From Pyrinomonadaceae bacterium (GTDB lineage Bacteria > Acidobacteriota > Blastocatellia > Pyrinomonadales > Pyrinomonadaceae), in assembly GCA_014380365.1 (NCBI GenBank), contig JACMJZ010000009.1, positions 1-64,000 of the forward strand: a DNA stretch of 64,000 nt. The letters run 5' to 3'. Under the pieces are notes generated by a model. The model made no database searches. It had not been told where the DNA came from and was given only the letters and a program-made list of their open reading frames with translations. Positions 24,209 to 33,367 of the stretch are shown here, piece by piece. A program made the translations under genes and the position numbers. Position 1 is the stretch's first letter; each line of letters opens with the position of its first letter.

Positions 24209-25948
24209 CTAGCTCTTTAGCATTTCGCGAGCGTGGCGGCGGGCGCTGTCAGTGATCTCCGCGCCGGTAAGCATGCGCGCGATCTCTTCAACCCGCGCGC
24301 GACGATCCAGATTTTCCACCTTTACTTCGGCGCGCTCGCCGACGGTTTCTTTTCTTACCAACAGATGGCTATCTGCAAAACGGGCGATCTGCGGCTGATG
24401 AGTGACGCAAAGTACCTGGTTCGTCTGGGACAGCTTTTTGAGTTTTGCGCCCACTGCCTCGCTAACTCGACCGCCGATTCCTGAGTCTATTTCGTCGAAT
24501 ACAATCGTGCGCGGAAACTCCGAAGCGTTTGCTACAGTCTTCAGCACCAGCATCAGCCGCGAAGCCTCGCCGCCCGAAGCCACCTTCGCCAGCGGCTTAA
24601 CATCTTCTCCGACATTCGCGGAGAAATAAAAGTCCACCTGATCGATGCCGCGCGCGCTGAAGTGACCGGAGTCTTCGGCGACATTCAAAGTCGCCACGTC
24701 AGGCGCGGCTATCTGAATCTGAAATTTCGCATCCTCCATCGCGACTTCCAACAGGCTCTGCTCAACTGACCGCTCGAATTTCCTGGCCGCACGCACGCGC
24801 TCACGATGAAGCTCCACCGCACCTTCAAGATATGCAGCACGCGCACCGTCCAGTTCTAATCTGATTTCGGCCTCACGCTCGCCGGCATGCTCAATTAGCC
24901 GCAGGCGATCTTCGGAACGGGCCAGGTGTTCGAGTGCAGCTTCAATCGACCCGCCATACTTCCGCTTGATGCTGGATATTTCGGCGACACGATTTCCTAT
25001 TTGCTCAAGTCGCGCGGGTGAAAACTCGAGCTTGTCGGCGAAATCGCGCAAGGAGAACGCCAGATCCTCCAGTACCGAGTGTGCCTGCTCGAGGCCCTCG
25101 AGGTGATCGCGAAACCCTGATTCGTAACCTGCTAACTCTTCGACCCGCTTTGCGGCCAGACGCACGCGGGTGAGTGCTGCGTCCTTGTCTTCATAAATGA
25201 GTCCGTAGCTTTCGGCGCATAGGACAGTGAGCTTCTCAACATTCAACAGGCGCCGCCGCTCCTCTTCCAGAGTTAGGTCTTCCCCAATCGCGAGCTCAGC
25301 GCGTTCAAGTTCGTCAATCTGGAATTTCAATATATCCGCGAGCTGAAACTTTTCCGCTTCGGCAGTTTGCAAGCCATCGAGTTCACGTCTGAGCTCACTC
25401 CAATGCCGGTACCCATCGGCCACCTGCCGTCGCAGCCCGGCGACGAGCGGACCCGCGAATGCGTCGAGCAACTCAAGATGCGTGACTGAATTGAAGAGTG
25501 TCTGCTGATCGCCCTGGCCGTGAATATCAACGAGGAAGGGGCGCACTTCGCGCAGCAGCGCCTGCGTAGCGAGTTGATTGTTGATGAATATCTTGTTTCG
25601 GCCTGAGGCGGACAGTTCGCGCCGGATGATCAACTCAAATGGTGCGCGGCTTTTCGTCGGAGTAGCTTCTTCTGAATCGTTGGCAACGATTCCGAAGCCT
25701 GCCGCGCCCAGCAGCGCTTCCAGTTCAGGACTAAGGGCGACGGAGAAAAGCCCTTCAATAACTGCTCGCTCGGCGCCAGTCTTGAGCAGGTCAGATGTAA
25801 ATCGGCCGCCGATCAAAACGCCCAGCGCGTCGACGATTATCGATTTGCCTGAGCCTGTCTCGCCGGTCAGCAGGTTGAGACCGTGATCAAACTCGACGCG
25901 CAACTCATTTATCAGGGCAATGTTTGAGATGCTGAGAAGCGTAAGCAT
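24209..25948 (-). CDS. recN: DNA repair protein RecN
   Basis: RecN is an SMC-like ATPase that acts early in double-strand break repair. The 579-residue protein begins MLTLLSISNIALINELRVEF. Walker A is GETGSGKS (about residues 30-37). A long coiled-coil middle and a C-terminal ABC signature region (KVASGGEASRLMLVLK, then TIVFDEIDSGIGGRVSEAVG and CVTHQPQIARFAD) follow. The frame extends 19 codons upstream of ATG 25948, but family members start at MLTxLxIxN. In many bacteria the gene is SOS-regulated; no LexA box was identified by eye. Confidence 0.96.
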   Translation of the reverse strand: MLTLLSISNIALINELRVEFDHGLNLLTGETGSGKSIIVDALGVLIGGRFTSDLLKTGAERAVIEGLFSVALSPELEALLGAAGFGIVANDSEEATPTKSRAPFELIIRRELSASGRNKIFINNQLATQALLREVRPFLVDIHGQGDQQTLFNSVTHLELLDAFAGPLVAGLRRQVADGYRHWSELRRELDGLQTAEAEKFQLADILKFQIDELERAELAIGEDLTLEEERRRLLNVEKLTVLCAESYGLIYEDKDAALTRVRLAAKRVEELAGYESGFRDHLEGLEQAHSVLEDLAFSLRDFADKLEFSPARLEQIGNRVAEISSIKRKYGGSIEAALEHLARSEDRLRLIEHAGEREAEIRLELDGARAAYLEGAVELHRERVRAARKFERSVEQSLLEVAMEDAKFQIQIAAPDVATLNVAEDSGHFSARGIDQVDFYFSANVGEDVKPLAKVASGGEASRLMLVLKTVANASEFPRTIVFDEIDSGIGGRVSEAVGAKLKKLSQTNQVLCVTHQPQIARFADSHLLVRKETVGERAEVKVENLDRRARVEEIARMLTGAEITDSARRHAREMLKS

Positions 25949-26177
25949 TTTGGATTGGGCTACGGGACTGGCGAAGTATAACCTGCACGGGGCGCGCGTG
26001 CGCAAAACGATTTACGAAGTCACACGAACGCTCACGAAAAAGGATTAGTGTGTTTAGTGGGCCTTAATCATCTTTCAAAATGAGGACGCTACGCCTACAC
26101 TTGCAGAGCGGTTCGAGGTAAAGCGCACGTTTGGAAGTAATCTTACGTCGCTCGAATCGGTTGAAGGAGGAGAATCG

Positions 26178-27194
26178 ATGCGACAGGTAGTCACAACCAA
26201 AAACGGCGGCGTTGAAGTTCTGAAGGTTCAGCAGGCGCCCGATCCGTTAGCCGCCAAAGGCGAGGTGGTAGTTCGCGTGAAGGCGGCAGGTCTGAACTTC
26301 GCCGACATCATGGCGCGACAGGGACTTTACCCCGACGGACCGCCAAAGCCTTGCGTGATGGGGTATGAAGTTGCCGGCGTAGTGGAGTCCGTAGGCGAAG
26401 ACGTCGATCAATCATTGCTCGGCAAACCAGTGGTGGCCATGACGCGTTTTAAGGGGCAGGCAGAGATGGTGGCGGTGGGAGCGAACCAAATATTTGAAAA
26501 ACCGGAGTCACTGAGTTTTGAAGAAGCGGCTGCAGTGCCCGTGAATTATCTGACTGCGTACGCTTTGCTGGTGGTCATGGGAGGACTGCGTAAGGGTGAA
26601 TCAGTTTTGATTCATAACGCAGGCGGCGGCGTGGGACTGGCGGCGCTTGATATCGCCACGCATATCGGCGCGACTACTTACGGCACGGCGAGTCCGGGAA
26701 AGCATGAGTTTCTTCGAGAGCGCGGCCTCGATCACCCCATCGACTACCGGAACCAGGATTGGCTGCCAGCCTTGAAAGAGCTTACCAACGGGCGAGGCGT
26801 GGAGTTGGTCATCGATCCTATCGGCGGGGCGCATTGGAAGAAGAGTTATGCAGCGCTGCGTACTACGGGGCGGCTCGGCATGTTTGGAGTATCGAGCGCC
26901 TCGGCTAATGGGCTTAGAGGGAAATTTAAACTACTCAAGGCCGCGCTGCAGATGCCGCGGTTCCATCCGATAGGTCTGCTCAACAAGAACCGCGGCGTGT
27001 TTGGTATGAACCTTGGCCACATGTGGCACGAGCCGGAGAAGGTGGCGGAGTGGGTGCAGGCAATAATGGCGGGCGTAGCCGCAGGCTGGATTCGTCCTCA
27101 CGTTGATAAAGCGTTTCGCTTCGAGCAGGCGGGTGAGGCGCATACCTACATCGAATCGCGGAAGAACATCGGCAAGGTCGTATTAATACCGTGA
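26178..27194 (+). CDS. Zinc-free MDR reductase, VAT-1/quinone oxidoreductase-like
   Basis: This 338-residue medium-chain dehydrogenase/reductase probably uses NADPH to reduce quinones or enones. The N-terminal catalytic domain lacks zinc ligands (AAGLNFADIMARQGLYPDGP is the zinc-free type). The Rossmann motif is HNAGGGVGLAALDIA. The C-terminal half, NKNRGVFGMNLGHMWHEPE through YIESRKNIGKVVL, is close to VAT-1 homologues. GGAGGAGAATCG before ATG 26178 is a good ribosome site. The upstream gap (25949-26177) contains ACACGAACGCTCACGAAAAA, similar to the repeat at 32027. Confidence 0.9.
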   Translation: MRQVVTTKNGGVEVLKVQQAPDPLAAKGEVVVRVKAAGLNFADIMARQGLYPDGPPKPCVMGYEVAGVVESVGEDVDQSLLGKPVVAMTRFKGQAEMVAVGANQIFEKPESLSFEEAAAVPVNYLTAYALLVVMGGLRKGESVLIHNAGGGVGLAALDIATHIGATTYGTASPGKHEFLRERGLDHPIDYRNQDWLPALKELTNGRGVELVIDPIGGAHWKKSYAALRTTGRLGMFGVSSASANGLRGKFKLLKAALQMPRFHPIGLLNKNRGVFGMNLGHMWHEPEKVAEWVQAIMAGVAAGWIRPHVDKAFRFEQAGEAHTYIESRKNIGKVVLIP

Positions 27195-27235
27195 TTGAAT
27201 CCACCGACTCGATTGCGAGCAACGCTTCCGCGAAG

Positions 27236-27300
27236 AAGTTCAGAGTTCAAACTTTAGTTGCTGATTGCCACGCGGCAAGCCAAAGCTTGTACTCTAAACT
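27236..27300. repeat. Degenerate copy of the GTTCAGAGTTCAA palindrome
   Basis: The left arm AAGTTCAGAGTTCAAACTTT and the right arm GCCAAAGCTTGTACTCTAAA are recognisable but decayed versions of the arms at 39421-39496, in the same orientation as that copy. It lies between two convergent genes. Confidence 0.7.
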
Positions 27301-27340
27301 ACCGGCCAGAACCGCAGTTCGTGGTTCGGCTCAAGCCCAA

Positions 27341-27805
27341 TTAGATGATTTCACTGGACTGGCGCGGCAGCCGGCGGGCGATGAAGAAAGCGATGATCGT
27401 CGAGTAGATCAGTCCAAAGATCAGCGAACCAAAAAACAATCCCGCGTAAGCAAAGGTTGCAACTTTCCACATTGGTTGACTCGCAGCTCCGGCCTCGCTG
27501 AGCAGCAGCTTTGGGCCAGTCACCAAAAATTCAACCATGAAGAACAGACATGCCGAAAGGGCATAGACGAGTGAGATTCCCATGCCCATTGTCAAGCCCT
27601 CTTTAAAGCCGAGGTCACCATCCAGTTCCTCTTTTCTCGCGCGCATGCCCTGAAGGATTGCCACGATTGCAGTGAGGTTGAACAGAATTGGACCTAATAG
27701 ATTTACCCTTGCCTCCGGTCCGACATCCAGAAGAAAACGGATTATTACAACCCAGGCGATTACCACGGCGGTGATCAGCAGTCCATACTTAATTGCGATT
27801 TTCAT
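27341..27805 (-). CDS. DUF4199-like integral membrane protein
   Basis: The 154-residue protein has four hydrophobic segments (about residues 8-27, 36-51, 72-95, 113-140). The segment GFKEGLTMGMGISLVYALSA and the ending IYSTIIAFFIARR match DUF4199-type membrane proteins. No function is established for the family. It lies downstream of the Ser/Thr kinase gene on the same strand with a 58-base gap and could be co-transcribed; it has no extracytoplasmic domain. Confidence 0.75.
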   Translation of the reverse strand: MKIAIKYGLLITAVVIAWVVIIRFLLDVGPEARVNLLGPILFNLTAIVAILQGMRARKEELDGDLGFKEGLTMGMGISLVYALSACLFFMVEFLVTGPKLLLSEAGAASQPMWKVATFAYAGLFFGSLIFGLIYSTIIAFFIARRLPRQSSEII

Positions 27806-27863
27806 ACTTCAATTCTTCGTGGCAAAGCCCGCCTAAAGGCGGCACTCCAAACGCGATGCACTT

Positions 27864-30671
27864 CTATTTCGCGTCGGCAATCAGGACGACGTCACTGGAA
27901 ATACTTCCACGCGAAAGAACCATCTGCTTGCCGTCCCTCGATAGGTCAAACGCAAAGATCAAATCTGATTTGAAGTTAGTTAACTGCCGCGCAGGACTGC
28001 CGTCTATGGGCTGGCTCCAAACGTTTGACACACCGCCGCGCGCGTCAACATACAGGATCGCGCGTCCATCGGTCGCCCAATCCAGATTGCGATCTGTTGG
28101 CGGCAAGTCGATCGTTTTGATGGTTTGCCCGGTGGCGAAGTCGATGAGTCCCAACTGAAACGGACTCAAGTCCTGCTCCCGATAACGGCAGGCGATTAGT
28201 TTTCCGTCCGGTGAGATTGTGGACTGGCCTATCAGCTTATTAGTGATTTGCACCGGCTCGCCCCCATCCATAGGAATTTTCCATAATCCCGAGTCGCTGA
28301 CGTTTTGGAAAACGACCCACTTGCCATCAGGTGAAACGCCCGGATTGGTTTCGGCGATGCTGTTGGTAATTTGCTTGGCGTTTGTGCCGTCACTATCCAT
28401 GCGCCAGATGTGCGGCGCTCCTGTTCGCGTGGAGACGAAAACGATATATCGTCCGTCAGGAGAAACAGAAGGAGCAACATTGAGAGCGGCATTCGAGGTC
28501 AACTGCCGGGAGTTACTGCCATCGGCATTGACTACAAAGAGGTCTGCCGTTCCCGGTCCAAAGACGGTATACAGGATTCTGCCGTCCGGCATTATCGCCA
28601 GGCCGACGCCGCCTTCATTTGTTCCCGACGTTACTTTAACTACCGATTCGGCGGTATTGTTTGGTGCAAACCAGACACTCGAGCTCGCCTGGCTTTGAAC
28701 TGTCGCGATCGTAGCGCCATCTGAGCTGACGCTAACGCCATTGTAGTTGTTCAAGTCACTCGTGATTCTTTCGACTTCGCCGCCCGGTTGGCTGACGTAC
28801 CAGATTTGGTTTGTACCACCCTGCTGTTCCTGCCCGGTTAGAATTAGACCCGCGCTGTGAGGCGCCCAAACTACCTGCTGAATACCTGACCAACGATGCG
28901 ATGAGGCTTCGGTTTCGGCCCCGGTTCTCAGATCCACGAGAACAACTTTAGAGCGATCGGATCCCTCTTCCGGCCCAGCCACCGGGCAGGCGATTATTTC
29001 TCCCTCACGCGACCACGCCGGACCGATCCGGGTTCCGCCGAGAAATCGTCCCGGTCGTTGACGCGCAGCAATTTTCTGTTGCCCGGTGCCGTCGCTGTTG
29101 GCGACGAGCAAGGCCGTTTCGCCCGATTGCGGAAACTGCCGAATCCAGGCAATGCGCTTTCCGTCAGGCGAAAAAGTGATTGGTGTATCAACGTCTTCTA
29201 CGATTTTTCTGGGTGTGCCGCCCAGCACCGGAATCTGATAAACAACTCCGAGCGGACTGTTCTTGTCGTAGATCACGTAATAGACGTAGTTTCCATCCGG
29301 CGAGAAAGTCAGCCCTACATACCTTGCCTCGCTTGGTTCCACAATCCGCACGTTACTCGAGGTTGCGACCTGTCGCACCCAAAGGCTCGTCAGTGTTCCA
29401 TCGTTCACCACGTGGACTACATACTTTCCGTCAGGCGAGATAGTGGCGACGTTGGCTTTCCCCGTATTGGTCAATTGAGTCAAGCGGATCTTCGCAAAGG
29501 TATGCGCCGTCTTGTTCGCTCGCAGTTTCGACCACAGGAAAGCGCCGCCGGCGAGGGCCACGAGCAAGACGAGTGCTATCCCCAGTCCGAGTTTATGACG
29601 CCCAATGCCCTTCGCAATGTATTCAGCGCTCGACACTGTAGGCGCCGTACCCAGCTGGGTGGTCCGGGGATCGAGTGGGAAACCGCTCATCGTGGAGCCG
29701 CCGTGAGCGTTGCTCAAAGTGATGTGTGGACTGCCCGGCGAATCCGGCGCGATCGACCTTTCGATCTCAGCACCCACATCAAGCCGCTGTTTCAAACGAC
29801 GAAGGTCGGTGAGCATCTCGCGAGCAGTTTGATAACGATCGTCGCGATCTTTTGTCAGTGCCTTGCTCACAATCCATTCCAACGCTTCCGGCACCTCGCT
29901 TAGATAACGGGACAGCGGCGGTTGATCTTTTTCGAGTATGGAGACGATGACGTGACTCGGCGTGGGACCTTCGAAGGGTACGCGACCGGTGATCATTTCA
30001 TAAAGCACCACGCCCAGGCTCCAGATGTCGCTGCGCGAGTCGACTGTGTGAGCGCCGGCCTGTTCCGGCGACATATAGTTGACAGTGCCCATCACTGATC
30101 CTGGGCTGGTGTTGACCATCGCACGCGTGGGCGCCTCGGTGGCGGTCGTTTCGGGACGCTCGGTAAGCTTTGCCAGGCCAAAGTCGAGCACCTTCACATA
30201 ACCATCGCGGCGCAGCATGATATTCTCCGGTTTAATATCGCGATGAGCTATGCCCGCCGTTTGGGAAGCCGCTAACGCGGAAGCTATTTGGATCGCGATA
30301 TCGAAGGCTTCATGCAACTTTATTCCCGCCCCCGGCAGAATCTCACTCGCTGGTGAATGTGAACGCGAGATATGCTGGCGCAGGGTTTCGCCTTCCACAT
30401 ACTCCATCGCCATGAACCGGGTCGACTCGATCTGACCAATCTCGTAAATAGTAAGAATGTTTGGATGATTCAACGCCGAAGCCGCATAAGCTTCCTGTTC
30501 AAATCTTCGCAGACGATCCTCATCCTGGGTGAAGTTTGCCGGCAATAACTTAAGACCGACGGGCCGGCGCAGCTGGGTGTCATGTGCCAGGTAGACTTCA
30601 CCCATGCCGCCCACGCCGATTAGCGAACGGATTTCATAACGACCCAAAGTTGTGCCGGCAGTCATCGTCAT
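27864..30671 (-). CDS. Ser/Thr protein kinase with TolB/WD40-like propeller
   Basis: The N-terminal Hanks-type kinase is complete: glycine loop GVGGMGEVY (19-27), K41, HRDIKPEN (143-150), DFG (163-165) and the activation segment ending MSPEQA. A single membrane helix (LGLGIALVLLVALAGGAFLW) lies at about 361-382. The remaining 550 residues form PD40/TolB-like blades with repeated FSPDGKxI, VSPDGRYI and ISPDGKLIA motifs, which would lie outside the cytoplasm. This is the common acidobacterial receptor-kinase layout, in which the propeller may sense a ligand. The start is the first of two close ATGs (30671); there is no good ribosome site. Substrates are unknown. Confidence 0.94.
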   Translation of the reverse strand: MTMTAGTTLGRYEIRSLIGVGGMGEVYLAHDTQLRRPVGLKLLPANFTQDEDRLRRFEQEAYAASALNHPNILTIYEIGQIESTRFMAMEYVEGETLRQHISRSHSPASEILPGAGIKLHEAFDIAIQIASALAASQTAGIAHRDIKPENIMLRRDGYVKVLDFGLAKLTERPETTATEAPTRAMVNTSPGSVMGTVNYMSPEQAGAHTVDSRSDIWSLGVVLYEMITGRVPFEGPTPSHVIVSILEKDQPPLSRYLSEVPEALEWIVSKALTKDRDDRYQTAREMLTDLRRLKQRLDVGAEIERSIAPDSPGSPHITLSNAHGGSTMSGFPLDPRTTQLGTAPTVSSAEYIAKGIGRHKLGLGIALVLLVALAGGAFLWSKLRANKTAHTFAKIRLTQLTNTGKANVATISPDGKYVVHVVNDGTLTSLWVRQVATSSNVRIVEPSEARYVGLTFSPDGNYVYYVIYDKNSPLGVVYQIPVLGGTPRKIVEDVDTPITFSPDGKRIAWIRQFPQSGETALLVANSDGTGQQKIAARQRPGRFLGGTRIGPAWSREGEIIACPVAGPEEGSDRSKVVLVDLRTGAETEASSHRWSGIQQVVWAPHSAGLILTGQEQQGGTNQIWYVSQPGGEVERITSDLNNYNGVSVSSDGATIATVQSQASSSVWFAPNNTAESVVKVTSGTNEGGVGLAIMPDGRILYTVFGPGTADLFVVNADGSNSRQLTSNAALNVAPSVSPDGRYIVFVSTRTGAPHIWRMDSDGTNAKQITNSIAETNPGVSPDGKWVVFQNVSDSGLWKIPMDGGEPVQITNKLIGQSTISPDGKLIACRYREQDLSPFQLGLIDFATGQTIKTIDLPPTDRNLDWATDGRAILYVDARGGVSNVWSQPIDGSPARQLTNFKSDLIFAFDLSRDGKQMVLSRGSISSDVVLIADAK

Positions 30672-30724
30672 AAGACTACGTGACTAATACGCGTCGCTTT
30701 CCCGCCGCGTTTCAAATTCGTGTA

Positions 30725-31261
30725 CTAGACGACTGGTCGATACTCTTCGCGGCTCAGGCTCCAACGCCAGATCTCTCCGTCGTCGGGGTCATCCACAGTC
30801 CCGACATGCTTCATCCCAACTTTCTCCAGTACTCCGGTGGACGCATTTGTTTCCGGCAGCGTGTGCGCATCCACTCTTTTGATTTCCGGGTGAGCGAAAG
30901 CATATTCGATCATCCCCTCAGCAGCTTCGCGCGCCAAACCGCGCCTTCTATACGCGGGCGCGATCTCATAACCAATCTCGACCATTCCTTCTTCGTTTAC
31001 CTCTCCCTTGAATCCTCCCAACCCAATCAGCGTGCGGTCGGCCTTGTGAATGAAGAGGTAGGTCCACCAGCCAAGGGCGGTGGGATGAGACTTGAGGAAT
31101 TCGTAAGCGGGTTGCATTGCCTCGCGTGCGGCATCGAAGCCGAGCCAGTCTGCGGCGAGCTCGACCCCCAACAGAGTAGCGAGCCGTGCTTCATCCTGAA
31201 GAATGGCCTCGAAATGCGATAACTCGCAGGGTATGAGTCGAAGGCGTGCTGTTTCGATCAT
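30725..31261 (-). CDS. GNAT-family N-acetyltransferase (RimJ/RimL-like)
   Basis: The 178-residue protein begins MIETARLRLIPCEL, typical of RimJ/RimL-type acetyltransferases that modify protein N-termini or small amines with acetyl-CoA. The acetyl-CoA-binding motif is YEIAPAYRRRGLAREAAEGM, followed by RVDAHTLPETNASTGVLEKV and GMKHVGTV. Its acceptor cannot be predicted. TAGGAAAAG precedes the ATG. It lies upstream of the Ser/Thr kinase on the same strand with a 53-base gap. Confidence 0.9.
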   Translation of the reverse strand: MIETARLRLIPCELSHFEAILQDEARLATLLGVELAADWLGFDAAREAMQPAYEFLKSHPTALGWWTYLFIHKADRTLIGLGGFKGEVNEEGMVEIGYEIAPAYRRRGLAREAAEGMIEYAFAHPEIKRVDAHTLPETNASTGVLEKVGMKHVGTVDDPDDGEIWRWSLSREEYRPVV

Positions 31262-31277
31262 GGCTTTTCCTAGGACA

Positions 31278-31404
31278 GTATCAGGTGTCAGGTATCAGGT
31301 GTCGGGTGCCGGGTGCCGGCACGGTGCGCTCGGAGATACTTTTTCACGGATACATTGGCTAACTAGCACCTGACACCCGGCACCCGACACCCGATACCTG
31401 TCAC
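31278..31404. repeat. Palindromic repeat, GTGTCGGGTGCCGGGTG family, copy 1
   Basis: The left arm (31278-31319) is made of TCAGGTGTCAGGTATCAGG and GTCGGGTGCCGGGTGCC units; the right arm (31365-31404) is the complement (ACCTGACACCCGGCACCCG). A second copy lies at 33259-33367. Just after it, GACAGGCAGGAATG at 31428-31441 matches the arm of the small palindrome at 39508. Confidence 0.88.
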
Positions 31405-31448
31405 CGTCTTCATATCAAGCCCGCTGACAGGCAGGAATGCTGTCCTAC

Positions 31449-31979
31449 TTAATGCTTCACGCGGTACAAAACGTAGACACAACCATTTTTGAATTGTCTG
31501 CAATCAAGCAACTCCAGATTGATCTGTCGGCGCATTTCGTGAAAGAGGGGAATTCCCGAGCCAAGCAGCACGGGATGAATATTGAACCCGATCTCGTCGA
31601 TCAACTTCGCCTCGAGGAGGGATTTCGCGAGCAATCCGCCGCCCATCACGCAAATGTCCTTGCCCTTGCGCCGTTTCAACTTGCGCACAAACTCCGCCGC
31701 GTCCTCTGCAATGATCTCAACGCTCGGGTCGTCGCCTGGTTCCAGCGTCCGCGAGAAGACGTAGGTCTGAATCTCCGGATAGGGGTTACCTTTCCCCTTA
31801 TTCATCTTGCGCCCGACCTCGTAGGTCTTGCGTCCCACCACGACCGTATCAATTGTCTTCCAGTAATCCATCATCACCGAAGCCGCCTCATCGCTCCACA
31901 TCAGCCAATCTATTCCATCGTCTTTGCGTGCGAAAAAATTATCGAGACTGTTGGCGCCGCCAAAAGTTACCTTGCGCAT
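31449..31979 (-). CDS. Dihydrofolate reductase-fold protein (RibD C-terminal type)
   Basis: This 176-residue protein has the reductase fold shared by DHFR and the RibD C-terminal domain. It begins MRKVTFGGANSLDNFFARKD; TVVVGRKTYEV and DICVMGGGLLAKSLLEAKLI carry the NADPH-binding elements. IHPVLLGSGIPLF is the typical late motif. Members are often annotated as YyaP/YwjB-like, and their reaction is unknown. GGAGG stands at the right distance before ATG 31979. It is not a housekeeping folA by its motifs. Confidence 0.88.
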   Translation of the reverse strand: MRKVTFGGANSLDNFFARKDDGIDWLMWSDEAASVMMDYWKTIDTVVVGRKTYEVGRKMNKGKGNPYPEIQTYVFSRTLEPGDDPSVEIIAEDAAEFVRKLKRRKGKDICVMGGGLLAKSLLEAKLIDEIGFNIHPVLLGSGIPLFHEMRRQINLELLDCRQFKNGCVYVLYRVKH

Positions 31980-32026
31980 GTCTTAACCTCCGTTATCCTT
32001 TGTCAGCTGGTGGATGGCAACACGAT

Positions 32027-32083
32027 CCACTAAACACACGAAATAACCCTGACAACATTTCGTTGGTTCGTGTGTTTTCGTGG
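32027..32083. repeat. Small palindrome, CACGAAAACACACGAA family
   Basis: The left arm CCACTAAACACACGAAATAA (32027-32046) pairs imperfectly with GGTTCGTGTGTTTTCGTGG (32065-32083). It lies in the 123-base gap upstream of the DHFR-like gene. A single related half occurs near 26020-26045. Confidence 0.65.
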
Positions 32084-32102
32084 AACGCTGATTTCGGATT
32101 CT

Positions 32103-33254
32103 CTACAACAACAACGTATCGACGCGGTGCGCGTGGACCATATTTTCGCAGGGCGACCACGCGAAGATTGTGAAGCGTCCGTCCTGCGAGGCCACCAGGG
32201 CCATAGCGTCACGGCAGTCATAAACAAATTGCGCCGCCGACAAGTGTCTGGTGCCGCCGGTCTGTCCTGGATGGACGACGACGGCGCGGTCCCCGACGAT
32301 GGGTTCGGTAGTAATTATTTCCTCCACCGGCGTCGAATGCGCCGCGCGTCTGATCTTCGCGCCGAATGCGTACAACTCATACTGATCGCTGATCACCGTC
32401 GCTCCATCGACGGCGGTGAGCCCGGCGACAGTGTCAACCGCACGGCGCATCGCCGTCTGCCACAAACGTTGACTCCGCTGTGCTACGTCCTGGCTCATTA
32501 GATCAGTCAACCCGGTGAAGGGCGGCACGATCGAGTAGAGTATCGGATGCACTATCGACTCCCGCCAGCACTCGGTACCTGCGGGGATTACCAATAGTGA
32601 ACCACCGTGGCCATGCGCGCGCATCGACGCCGCCAGTTGTACCAGCAAATTCACCGACTCATGGCCCTGATGCCAGGACGAGGGCGAAGTGAAAGCCAGC
32701 AGCGAGGTCAGCAGCTCCGGACAGTCCGGCAAGCTGGTGCCGTTTTCATCTATTACTTTTATATGCTCGCCCTTGAGCACGGCAACGTTGGCAAACTTCC
32801 CAAACCCATCACTGCGTCGATGCTTGATTACCAGCAGTCCCGGTTCGATTACTTCCAGCACGAAACAAAAACTCGGCACGGTGCGCGTCGCGCCCCAAAC
32901 GTATAACTCGTCATTTTCACTCCAGACACCAAGATGTATCTCGGGACGCTCAACCGCGGGGGCCAGCTTGGTGAGAAAGTTAGCGGTGAGCGCCAGCCGG
33001 TGTTCGAACACGATGGGCTGTTCCACTTCTTCGGGCGGCGCGAATGCCAGCGAGATTTTTGGGGAGACACCTTCCTCGCGCCGGAGACTCGCCCAGAAGG
33101 CAGCATCAATGATAGCGGCGATAGTGGCCTCATCAGGTTCGGGGGCGAGGTGCTGCTCACCCTGCGCGCGGGCTGCTGCCAGGTGGCGACGAAAGTGGTC
33201 CGCCACCGTCGCAGCCACAGCTCTTGCCGCCTGGTATGTTGGTTCGCGATTCAT
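32103..33254 (-). CDS. DAC-fold protein (DACNV-like putative nucleotide cyclase/sensor)
   Basis: The C-terminal part carries diadenylate-cyclase-like signatures: DGATVISDQYELYAFGAKI (about residue 281) and GTRHLSAAQFVYD (about 335). In DisA/CdaA these are DGA and RHR, the ATP-binding motifs; here the third position of RHR is leucine. About 240 residues precede it (ISLAFAPPEEVEQPIVF, LVIKHRRSDGFGKFANVAVL). This layout fits the DACNV group predicted from comparative genomics, whose activity is not proven to my knowledge. The frame runs 37 codons upstream, but those codons are the palindrome at 33259-33367; ATG 33254 is the true start. It precedes a DHFR-fold gene and follows an NTF2-like gene. 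Confidence 0.72.
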   Translation of the reverse strand: MNREPTYQAARAVAATVADHFRRHLAAARAQGEQHLAPEPDEATIAAIIDAAFWASLRREEGVSPKISLAFAPPEEVEQPIVFEHRLALTANFLTKLAPAVERPEIHLGVWSENDELYVWGATRTVPSFCFVLEVIEPGLLVIKHRRSDGFGKFANVAVLKGEHIKVIDENGTSLPDCPELLTSLLAFTSPSSWHQGHESVNLLVQLAASMRAHGHGGSLLVIPAGTECWRESIVHPILYSIVPPFTGLTDLMSQDVAQRSQRLWQTAMRRAVDTVAGLTAVDGATVISDQYELYAFGAKIRRAAHSTPVEEIITTEPIVGDRAVVVHPGQTGGTRHLSAAQFVYDCRDAMALVASQDGRFTIFAWSPCENMVHAHRVDTLLL

Positions 33255-33258
33255 AATC

Positions 33259-33367
33259 GATAGGTGTCGGGTGCCGGGTGTCAGCTGTCTGGTCTGAGGT
33301 TCCGAAAGAAATTTGGCTAACAGCCGACACGTGGCACCCGATACCCGGCACCCGATACCCGGCACCC
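33259..33367. repeat. Palindromic repeat, GTGTCGGGTGCCGGGTG family, copy 2
   Basis: The left arm (33259-33292, GATAGGTGTCGGGTGCCGGG) pairs with the right arm (33321-33367), which repeats CACCCGATACCCGG. It fills the gap between the NTF2-like gene and the DAC-fold gene and creates a false 37-codon extension of the latter. Confidence 0.88.

Noticed and set aside
29058-29903. 281-codon frame antisense to the Ser/Thr kinase gene
   Set aside because: It sits wholly opposite the propeller and kinase domains; its translation is Arg/Ser/Cys-rich with no recognisable fold.
33255-33365. N-terminal extension of the DAC-fold gene
   Set aside because: The 37 extra codons are encoded by a palindromic repeat and lack a ribosome site.
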